Positions 34,794 through 51,353 of a stretch of DNA of 64,000 nt are shown here, piece by piece. Under the pieces are notes generated by a model. The model was not told the origin of the DNA, made no database searches, and saw only the letters and a program-made list of their open reading frames with translations. Position numbers and translations under genes: made by a program. Where the stretch lies: contig NC_058058.1 of assembly GCF_020085105.1 (NCBI RefSeq), forward strand, positions 9,517,175 through 9,581,174. The letters run 5' to 3'. Origin of the DNA: Siniperca chuatsi (lineage: Eukaryota; Chordata; Actinopteri; Centrarchiformes; Sinipercidae). How positions within the stretch are numbered: position 1 is the first letter of the stretch; every line of letters begins with the position of its first letter.

Positions 34794-35283
34794 CTGCATG
34801 TACAGCATACACAAAATCCATCAAACCCCCAGTGGACTTTTTCAGTGCTTCTCCCTAAATAAGACCTGCTTGTCAGCTTAGGAGACAGGCAGGTTGGGCA
34901 AGGAGGGAGACACAGCCACAGTGTTAGCTGATTCAGAGGCACAAAGGCCAACCTACGGTGAAATATAACCAGGCCCTTTGTGCCCAAGTTAAGTCCATTC
35001 CCTGTGGGGTTTGTGGGATGGTTTTTGGCGGCTGTGAGCAGTTTTTTTCCCTGACTTGTGTACAGAGATGAGACAGGGGTCTAGTGTATTTTCTGGCCTG
35101 ACTTATGGGCCTGGCTGTGAGAAGTGAGAGGGCACATTTGGAAGGGACTTCCCACTCAGTCAATGCTTTCAAGTGCACAGCTTTTTTCCCCAAGGTAATT
35201 CTTTACTTTGAGGAGATGTTTTGCTCGTTTTCAGTGCTACGTCATAGGAAACAAAGAGAAGTGGTGTGTGTGTTTGTGTTTTA

Positions 35284-35285
35284 GT

Positions 35286-35340
<55 letters not shown>
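35284..35340. repeat. (TG)n microsatellite
   Basis: About 26 units, imperfect at both ends, followed by a short GA run. Confidence 0.96.
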
Positions 35341-36039
35341 AGAGAGAGAGAAAGTGAGACCTTGTGATGTCCAACACCCTATTAAAAAACTCTCAGCCAA
35401 GTTCTGCTCCACACATTGACCATTAAATAAATGTCATACAGTAATCTGTAAAGACGGATGGATGAGCATGTTGGAGAGAGAGAGAGCACTTGTCAGAGCT
35501 CATAAGATGTGAGCTAGGACTCCATTTGTGCAGAGGTCTGTGGAGCGTGAGAAGAGGTTGGAGGGACTGGGCCGTCTTGAAGGTCAAGGAAGCAGGGCGA
35601 CACATGACGACGATGTCAGGGACAAACAAGCTGCCAAATACACAAGTTGTGCCTCAGGTGGTGGGAGAGTGGTGTGTCCTTATGTGACTAAACGAACCCT
35701 GTCTCCTAGAAATTACGTTTGATATTAATCGAATTGTTTTTGCAATTACGTTGGGAGGGCAAACATAATCACTGCCTGGATTATGGTCAGTTTTTTGTCG
35801 CAGGGAGGTGGTCGGGGACTTGGACACTGGAGTCTGGGGTTCTTATTCAGAGTCTTGTCTGTGGTTTGGTCTTGGCAACAAAAGTGCTTTGTTTAAGGCT
35901 AGGGAAAGATTGTGGTTTTGGTTAAATGTTAATAAATTGCGATCAAGTCACTGCAGATATTTTCTGTAATAAACCAGACCATGATCCATAACCTTAACCA
36001 AGTGCTGCCAGTGCCTAAACACATGTAGGGAAAACGGTG

Positions 36040-36790
36040 GAATAGTGAAACATAGAAATACCATAAGATGCAAAAAAGAGCAGCACATTTGATAGAAATT
36101 ATTCATCCAGTTTCTTCCCTGAAATATATGGGAAGTGAGAAGGTATTCTTGTCAAAGAGAGGGGGAGATTTGGAGAAACTGCTTCTGAAGAGGGAGGAAT
36201 TCTGGTTCTAAATTGGGCACTTTACGCCCAAGAGGGTTGAATGAGGAAATAAACTTGAAGTCATTTCTGTAGAGTCTGTTTGTTCTCAAATAACAGGATT
36301 GTTTTGAGAACACTCAGAAATTTACCTCATGGAATGATGCAGATGGACTGAAATTATTTAGGGTTATTCATAAATGTCAAGTGATGGAAGTGATTTCGAA
36401 AGATTAGTCTAATTAACGAGATTGGAAGAATGGAAAAATTTGTTTTGCTTGTATTGAAAAATGGATATTCGACCTTTTTAATCACTGACAGGTTGAGATG
36501 AAAGAATGTATTTGCAATCGTAAAAAGATGATTGTAATGTTATATTCTGTATTTATGGTCATTGATATTTCTCTTACAATTTTTGTATCAGCTAAGAGTA
36601 ATGATATTTTGATAATAGTATTTATGAAGAAATGGATGATTGTAATGTTTTGTACATCTATGGGGATTTATTGGTCACATGATGGATCCATGTGTTGTAT
36701 ATAAGGAAACCAGAAAACGTTGATGAAGGCAAAATGGGCGAAAGCGTTTGGTGAATAAAGCGTGGTGTACTGGAGAAGAGTTGTGTGACA
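36040..36790 (+). mobile_element. Possible Penelope-like or other GIY-YIG retroelement remnant
   Basis: A broken plus-strand frame near 36150-36250 reads RGGDLEKLLLKREEFWF then GHFTPKRVE, resembling the RE-x-WI-x-L-x-T-x-P-x-GLN motif seen near the C-terminus of Penelope-like elements. About 500 bases downstream, TGATGAAGGCAAAATGGGCG followed by an AAAGCG/AATAAAG phrase looks like the 3' end typical of such elements. Heavily decayed; tentative. Confidence 0.4.
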
Positions 36791-37559
36791 TGTTTTAACT
36801 TTAAGGAGTGCCTAAACATAACCAATGAAATGTTTAATAATGCTGCCACAAGCGGATATTGTATTGCAAGATCGGATATTTTGGGGGAAAACAAATGAAA
36901 TATGCTGTCAGTGAACATTTTACTGAAGCAGTCAGTATCAACATTTTTGTGGCTTGCCGGATATGTTAATTTTCCTCATTATGTTAATAGAATCCATAAT
37001 CTGAGTATCATTCCTGCAAAACATATTTGCTATTGTAAATTAGTTGTATATAAACATAATTTCTAGGAGACACAGTTGGACGAAGTGAAGTCCCAGTTCT
37101 ACACTTTGTCATTATGTGCCATTTACCAAATTTAATGGCATTTTATTTTTTAACAGAGTAACAGTTAGTACAGTAGATTTACAGAAATAATGAATGCTTT
37201 TTACGTGGTGCTTGGAGCCTGGTATACTGGTCTAGTTAAAATGTGTATTTATTAATTTAAAAGAGACTTTATAACAAAATGATCTGGTGTTCCTTGATGT
37301 GTTATTTCTGCAAGACACTTATAATCTTTTTTAAATTTTGAGCTAAATGTTTTGCGTGTTGATGTGCATTGTTTGTTGACCACAGTGGGGTCTTCGCATC
37401 TGAATGTGATAATCCGAGGTGTCATTTGTTGTTTCTTTGCACTGCCAAACACACATTTGGCTCATGTACTGTGATTTCAATGTGCTGTTGTTGAGTGATT
37501 CAAAGCGTGTCGTTATCAGGAAATTAGATAATAATTTTTAATCTTTGGGCTTGGGGAGC

Positions 37560-37735
37560 ATGCCAAGTCATTGCGAGTCAAAAGGCTAAAGTGAAGACAC
37601 AAGTCATTACTGTTAAAGTTAAGTTGCAAGTCTTGTTTGATTTTGTCAAGTCATCAGATTTATCAGATTTATTTATCAAGTCTGCCTCAAGCCCAAGTCA
37701 CATGACTCAAGTCGACACTCAAGTCTTTACCTTAA
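37560..37735. repeat. CAAGTC-rich degenerate short-period repeat
   Basis: Repeated CAAGTC/GAGTCA words (at least ten) at irregular spacing, a recognisable dispersed fish repeat type. Confidence 0.65.
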
Positions 37736-38764
37736 TTTTATGCAATGATGTCATGGCAAACTAAAAGTTGGGTAAACTAGAAACTATCCAGTCACAATAA
37801 AGCATATCAAAATAAACTATGATTATAGTTTTCCAATTATAATCTACCTCATCTGAAAGATGCCACTCACACATGGTCTTGGCCACGCCCAGCTGTATTA
37901 CAATGTTTAGACAAATACTTTTTAATGGTTCTCACAAGTATTATGATCTCAGATTGAGCCTGAAGCGTAACTTTTCTTATCTTTTCAAACAAAAAGAAAA
38001 ATGTGTTTATTTCCATTTGAGGAAGCACAAGATTAGATTCTGGGGATTTTTGATGAAAATTAAATTGTAGTAATTGACTGGAAGGCTTCAGCCCCACTGT
38101 TTGAATTAAAATAATGATTATGAAAATAATGCAATATGGCAATAAGTCAAACTCTTTGGGTAATTTAACATTGCGGAACCATTATTGCCTTGAAAATAAA
38201 TTTTTCTTTTTTCTATTCCATTTGTGTCTCATGCGTGTTTATCCACCTGGTAATCTTTCTCTCCACTGAAGAGCCTCCACTGAAACCTGACATGATGGGA
38301 TCATCTGTGTTATCTGAATGGTGTGGTACCTTTCAGCCAACTTTGCCGCCTCCTGGTGGTACTTTGAGCTGTCTGCAGAATGAATGAATTTTAACATGTA
38401 ACATGCAAACGGTTAATATGATTATGTCCTTTTGTGTGTGTATTTACATGTATGCAACTTGGAGACTGTTTTTATTTAATAGCATTAGCTGGTTCACTGG
38501 GGGGAGAGTCCAATTGAAAGGTCAAGTCGAAATACAGGGCCGCTGGACAGTAGCGAGGCAGAATACAGAAGAAACTTGAGAGGAAACCATGAACAAAAGC
38601 CGGTGCAGTTTAAAGGTCATTCAAAGAAACTGTGTCTCTGCTCTTTCAGAGTGAAGCTAAACTGCTGTCTTTGTCGACTCACTTTCTAACACCCTCAGAT
38701 TTGTGTTTCCGGCCTGAAAACTGCTGTAGAGAGCTGAGGATCAACTTTACACTGAACCTGGAAC

Positions 38765-39905
38765 AGTGGTGGAATTTAACCAAGTACAAATGTGAGGTAC
38801 TTGTACTTTACCTGAGTATTTGCATCTCATGCCACTTTCTACTTCTATTCCACTACTGTTCAGAGAGAGATATTGTACTTTTCACTTCACTATAATTATT
38901 TGACAGCTCTGGTTACCAGTTACTTTACAAATTAAGATTTTTGCATGCAAACCATATGAGAATGTACAGCTGAAGTCAATTAATATATTGATGGAAAATT
39001 AACTGGCAACTATTTTGATAATCATTTAGTAATTTTTCATTTCCTGATTCAAGCTCCTCTAATGTGAGGATTTGCTGCTTTTACTTTTAATAATTTAATA
39101 ATTTTAATGTATTTTTAATCATTTTGAGGTTTGAACTTTGGTTGGACAAAACAAGCATTGTGAAGGTGTCACTTTGGGCTCTAGGTAATTGTGACGGCAT
39201 TTATCACTATTTTTTTAATGTTTACAAACCAAACAATCAATCGATGAATGGAAAAAATAACGAGTAGATGAATCCATAATGAAACTAATCAATAGTTGCA
39301 GTCCTATCAAATGAGCTCCACCTCAACCAACTACAAATGAAATGTAAACTCAAGCTTTCACATTGATGCATGAGTAATAATAATCTAATGATATAATATA
39401 TCAGTAACACATTAATATTTTAAGTATTTTCCTGATTATACTCACATGCTTTAACCTCTAAAGAAAGTTACAAAGTGCATCACAACACAGGAGAATAAAA
39501 ATCACAATGAAATATACATGTAGGGCCTAACAAGATAAACATGGTAAACTAAGGACTAGGCCTAAGATTTAAAACAGAGGTAAAAGAGAGTGCAAGTAAA
39601 GACAAAACTGAAACAACTGTGAGAAAACCTTCACATGAAAGGGTAAAAGATGTTTAATGATTTAAAAGACCTTCTACTCCACTACATCACAAACATTTTG
39701 TTACATATTTTACAGCCTTTTTAATCCCCTATATTTATTTGACAGCTATAGTTGGTTAGACTAGACTACCCAACAGTAATAATTAACCTAAAGTTTGCTC
39801 AAAGTTAGTCTAAATTCTGATCATTCTGCATAATGAGTACTTTTACTTTTTGGTACTAATACTTGTAATAATTTGAAGGTGTTGGAGTAGGATGTTAATA
39901 CTGTG
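38765..39905 (+). mobile_element. Second hAT-like copy with a nested dispersed repeat
   Basis: The left end starts CAGTGGTGGAATTTAACCAA and continues GAGGTACTTGTACTTTACCT. The right end holds ATAATGAGTACTTTTACTTT and finishes near ATACTGTGGTACT. Between them 38985-39305 is a copy of the other family (GAGGATTTGCTGCTTTTACT, GGTTGGACAAAACAAGCA, AATAGTTGCAGTCCT). The layout parallels 28256-29222: an hAT-like element hit by a second element. It ends about 60 bases before the rad21 promoter. Confidence 0.65.
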
Positions 39906-39959
39906 GTACTGATACCTTTGGCTCAGCATCCCTCCCTCTTTCCCACATCAGCACCACTC

Positions 39960-40120
39960 TGCATCCTGCTGAGGTTTTCAAACCGTCCAATCGGCCCAGG
40001 AGGGGGGGAGAGCGAGGACGCCATCTTGCTTGTTTTAGTCGGAGGAGGGGTGGAAAAACAGCCGCCGCCGGCAGCGACTCCACGGCCGGCAAAAAGAGAA
40101 AAGCACAAAACGGCTCACCG
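39960..40120 (+). promoter_or_regulatory. rad21: rad21 core promoter and non-coding exon 1
   Basis: This GC-rich stretch stands out from the AT-rich DNA around it. It holds a CCAAT box (39987-39991), a G-run, and a YY1-type GCCATCTT (40020-40027), then a strong donor CACCG then GTGAGT at 40120/40121. The matching acceptor CTCTCCAG ends at 42190, 17 bases before the rad21 ATG. Exon 1 is therefore non-coding and intron 1 is about 2.07 kb (40121-42190). Motifs and splice sites are seen; the start of transcription is inferred to lie near 39,990-40,030. Confidence 0.7.
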
Positions 40121-40663
40121 GTGAGTCATTTAGTTTTATGTTTGACTGTGTCAATTAAATGTCAACAAAAACACACGCTAGCTTCGCGGTGCTCTGGTAT
40201 TTAATGACAGTGGCTAACGTTAGCTCGTCCGCATCATTAACGTTACCTGTTGTGATACAGGGGCGCGCATCAACGGTTAATGCGGTGTAGTGTAACTGTA
40301 ACGTGTACGGGGATCCAACGGTCGTCTCTTTTTAATTACATGCTTTTTCCTAAATGCTGGACGTTTACCTGTGTATAACATTACTGACTCATTAACTTGT
40401 GTTTTGCAGTTATAGTCTAATATATGCGTTTGATGTAGCAGGTGCAGGTACATTATAGTGCTGCAGGTAACACGTTATAGCTAACTTAGCATTTTTACTT
40501 AACGACCTGGCAGACATTTCACAGATTGCCAAGGGGTCTGTGTCTGCGAGGAGGACAGAGTCACGGCCGGGGAATGAAATGAGAACCACGCCTTCTGAGT
40601 TGTACAAAAAAAAGCTACCAGAGAAGAGTGAAAACTGTTTTTTTGACTGCCCGCATACCTTAA

Positions 40664-41524
40664 CCCTTTGATTCACAAGCTGTCCTAAGCCCTTGTAATG
40701 CACAACATGGGTCAAAAATGAGCCGTATTCATTTCCTATGTCATGCAAGGCTCATGAAATCAATTAATTTCATCATTTAATATCCCAAGTATTCATTAAA
40801 TATCTTGTTTTTGATTACCAAAAATCATTATTTTAATTTTTCCTTTCGTACTTTATGAACAAAAATAGCTTTTGTATTACTACATCAAGTTTACACACAT
40901 GGGTCAAAAATGTGTGCAAGTGTGATTTAAAAATAATAAAGACATACAATAATAAAAATGTTGTTAAAATAATTATTTTAGCAGTGATTTGGACCAAACA
41001 ATAATACATTTAATATTTGGAATATGTTTATTTGGCACACATAACATACACATAACACTGATAACGATTATACTGATTGTGTTATAGATACTGTACTTTA
41101 TCTGTAGTGACCTATGGTTAATGTGATCGAATAAAAGAAAATATAACTGATGAAATAAAATCATATGGTTACAGCGCAAATTGCCATCTCGTTGCTTACA
41201 CGCTTCACAAATGACTACTACATATTTGTGCTCCTTGCACACGGGCTTGGTGCACTGGGAACACCAGCTGCTGACTTTTCTGTCTTTGGCAGCTGGGCTG
41301 ATCTTGCACCTCTTCCTTCTCACTCGGCCCTCCTGTCTGATGTCCCCCTGTGGCTGGGTGGTGGCTGCGTTTTTGTTTTTGTATATTTGCATACTCTCAT
41401 TGCCTTTGTAATATGTTTTTGGAGGTGGGGCGTGCCCTGCATGTGCCTCTTCATATGTGGCTTTTTTCTGACTTCTCGTCTGTGTTGTCGCAAATGTTGA
41501 GCTTTCGAAACACTTGTTACTCAT
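40664..41524 (-). mobile_element. piggyBac-like transposon remnant with transposase C-terminus
   Basis: TTAA at 40660-40663 followed by CCCTTTG is a piggyBac target and terminus. On the minus strand an open frame beginning at 41524 carries the cysteine-rich domain of piggyBac transposases: C73, C88, C91, C96, H99, C106, C109, with KPVCKEH (41198-41308). The position expected to be the second cysteine of RCxxC is serine, so the domain is damaged. No upstream catalytic DDD region follows in frame and no matching right terminus was seen, so the 5' part is gone. The remnant lies in rad21 intron 1, antisense to the gene. Confidence 0.75.
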
Positions 41525-41639
41525 TATACTTACTGTAATTATTTACTTACTTTGCTTTTTTTAACTGCTGTTTTCAAGTGCAAGAGAGAACTGTCAAGCT
41601 CAAAAAATTAATACTGTATAAAAATACTACATAGAAAAG

Positions 41640-42010
41640 TATATTTACAGTTTATTGTAGGGAGTGCAGTCCCTAGCTTGTGGCCCTGGCAGGATCAGAC
41701 TTAAGGGTCCTGATGTCTTAGGGGAAGCTCTTCCTGAGTCTTTGTGTGCTGGTTTTGAGACAGTAGAGGAGCTTGTCAAACTGCAGCCACTGATCGAGTC
41801 CATTGCAGGGATGATAAGAGTCCTTCATAGGACGCTGTGTTCTGGCTCTGCACTGACTTGTCTACAGGTACTGTACAGCAGAGTGGGGGGTGCTGAGATG
41901 ATGGTACGCTCACCACAGTCTGCAGGGCTAGGTCCTGCAGGTCCTGATTGGGGCTGTTCCCATACCAGGTCTCAGTTAATCAGCTTGCATCCTGCTATGA
42001 ACCTGCTGTC
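41640..42010. repeat. Dispersed repeat next to rad21 exon 2
   Basis: G/T-rich, higher-complexity block with phrases such as GGTCCTGATGTCTTAGGGGA and TTCCCATACCAGGTCTCAGT that resemble a common fish repeat. It gives an incidental 121-codon frame. Class uncertain; not regarded as a gene. Confidence 0.4.
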
Positions 42011-42204
42011 ACTACTCCTATTTAGCTAGACAACCGTGTCTGCATCTTCAAAAAGTCTGCTTGCAAAAGCTTAGACAATTCAATGAATGTGTCCTTTCAA
42101 CTGTGATTCTTTGTTTACCTTTTCAGAGTTGTGATTTCAGTCATATACAGTATGTTGTTTCTCCCTTTGTGTTGCTTCCTCTCTCTCCAGGCCCGACGCC
42201 TTAG

Positions 42205-49057
<6,853 letters not shown>

Positions 49058-51160
49058 AAAACACAACTTGACAGTCCGAAAAGGAAAAACAACTCTTCTC
49101 TGTACTCTCTGCAACACAACGCTGTGTGTCTGTTAATTTTATTTATTTATTTGAGTTTGTTGACTTTGTTTCGTGTATGATGTGGAGTTTTTTTTTTCTT
49201 CTGTCGACAATATCTTACTGTCATGCAGTGGTTGGAAGGAAGAGGTCTGAATTACATGGTTGGATTAAGATGTTTCTTCCTTGAAAAATTCCATAGTGAG
49301 GAGGAGGAGGAGGAGGATTACAACTCCAAACAATGGACACTTCCTGTTTGTTATTATTTATTATTCATTTATTTATTATTATTTATTGTATATTTTATTA
49401 TAAAGACTCACTTTCTAGCTAAGTTAGTATTAAGTAAGGTACATAAAGTGAGCAATGTGGGTGTCCCTTTTTGTTTGGAGTTGCTCTCCACTCGTTTTTT
49501 CAAGCAGAAAAACTTTGACAAGCACTACTTCCTTCAAAAAGCTGTTGTTTTGCACTGGCACCTAAGTCAAAGGGAGTCTATTATCTGGATATGTTTACAG
49601 TGGGAGACAACTGTGTGTTTATACAGTGATAATTCAATCAACCATGTTACTTCTACTACAGGACAAAGTTCTGAGGGTTCTCGTGTACACTGACTTACCT
49701 AAAAGGAGCATGCACTATATCCAGTCTCTGCAAGCGTACATTTAAACAGTTACTACGGTAGTGATTTGCAGACTCAACCAGCAATTAATCATTATTCAAC
49801 TGTAGTGTAGCACTTTAAGCATTACAAAATCCAAGTTGTTGTTTTTTGCAAATGCTTTGCTTGCATCATTGACTGTTTGCGCCTCACAAGAGTCAGAAAA
49901 ACTATAGTTGTGTCCCAAATCCATGCTACATATTCATTCTAAGTAGGATTTATGTATGTAGTGTGCTCACACTGGAAAAGTGGAAAGATAAAGTACACAC
50001 AAAACAGTCAATATGCACACTGTGCTGTTGATGTACACTTTTCTTCTATAATGCAATGCACAAAGGAAATAGAGGAGATGCTCACAGCTGGAAAAAAAAA
50101 ACTTAAGATAACTGTTGATGCTGGTGAAACGGCTCCAGGAACACCTCAAAAATGTTATGTCTGGACAAACATTTTGCTGGCTTTTTAAATTTAATTGGCA
50201 GTAGCATTCAAAATAACACACTTATTGTATCATTTGTATGGTGATTTCTTGTAAACAAACTGCAAAAACTATACTATAAAGATTAGTATATAGTACATCC
50301 TGTATATAATTAGAATGTACTATGGAATTGGGACACAGCGTATAAAAAAGAGCTTCAGAGTTTCAGCCTATAGATGATGGAAACATTAGTGGTCTGCCAT
50401 ACTTGCATGCTCTGTCCTGAAATATGTTATTAGAGTGGAATTGCTCCAGAAACTACCATTTTTATTGCTGTGTTGCTCTTTTATTCTTAAAATGACTTTG
50501 AAGTATGTGACAAAGATTCAATTTATCCAGTGGTCCTTTTATATATAAATAATAATTTAGTTACAACTGGGTGACATACAGTATTATATTGTCTTGATAA
50601 TTAAGACTTTTCAGTTGTTGTGCTCTAACAGTGTCACTTCCACAGTAACTTAACTTAGTGTAAATCAAGTAGATACTCTGTTCAGTATTCATTTGTTGAT
50701 GTAATATATAACAAGAAAATTCATTGGGTTTTTTTATTTAAAAGCAAAATAGATTTTTTTAATCTAAAGAATGACTTGATAACACAATCAAGTGAAGTCT
50801 AAATGGACATATTTGTTATGAACGTTATAGTCATCAAAAAGCATAAAGTAAAAACAAGCAGACCACCAAGAATTGTGACCACACTTCTTCCTTGTGCTTC
50901 AGCAAAGACAGCTGAATGCATCGTTTTTGATATCCACTTCCATATAAACTATATATCATGTAATGTCTGAGTGCATCTTGTATTTTAAACTATGTGCCTG
51001 TAAACCTACTTTTTAATTTTGTATAAAAGCAAAGACAAATCTTCTCAATCTCAAAAATATTGCTATGTTTCTGAAAAGTTTCAGTCCCATGGCTGTAAAT
51101 CCTGAGTCCCGGAAACAGTTGCTAAATTTTTCAAAATAAAACAAATACTATGACCAGTAT
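49058..51160 (+). other. rad21: rad21 3'UTR with poly(A) signal at 51135-51140
   Basis: An AT-rich stretch of about 2.1 kb follows the rad21 stop, with no coding signal beyond chance frames. AATAAA at 51135-51140 is the last canonical hexamer before the converging utp23 gene. The T/A-rich sequence at 49340-49400 (repeats of TTTATTATT) resembles AU-rich instability elements when transcribed. Use of this site rather than an earlier one is inferred. Confidence 0.55.
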
Positions 51161-51192
51161 TTTAAAATGTTATTTTGTTATATAAACATTGA

Positions 51193-51198
51193 TTTATT
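51193..51198 (-). terminator. utp23: utp23 polyadenylation signal (candidate)
   Basis: AATAAA on the minus strand lies about 160 bases past the utp23 stop, so cleavage would fall near 51,163-51,183. This overlaps or abuts the rad21 end expected near 51,150-51,170. Confidence 0.5.
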
Positions 51199-51353
51199 CT
51201 ATGCAGTAACACATAAAAAAAAGACCAGAGGTAAATGTGCAGACTGTTAATTATTTTAGATTGGGATTATATTAATCGTGAACCGCTTTGACATCTTCAA
51301 ATGATATTTATGCATGAAACAAAATGGCTAAAGTCTCTATCTGTCCTGCCGTA

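Larger units (their letters stand above)
34404..38760. other. Intergenic, upstream of aard
   Basis: No gene recognised. Contains GT microsatellites (34749-34792; 35284-35340), a probable retroelement remnant (36040-36790), a CAAGTC-rich repeat (37560-37735) and AT-rich unique sequence. The aard promoter should lie just above 34190; a pyrimidine-rich stretch 34490-34670 is the only compositional feature there. Confidence 0.5.

Noticed and set aside
41165-41500. 111-codon plus-strand frame in rad21 intron 1
   Set aside because: Antisense to the piggyBac cysteine-rich domain, which explains the conserved sequence on the other strand.
41664-42029. 121-codon plus-strand frame just before rad21 exon 2
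   Set aside because: Lies in a dispersed-repeat-like block, no known domain, and precedes the rad21 acceptor without joining its frame.
49223-49693. 156-codon frame downstream of rad21
   Set aside because: Within the 3'UTR, very AT-rich with Tyr/Leu/Phe composition, no family match.
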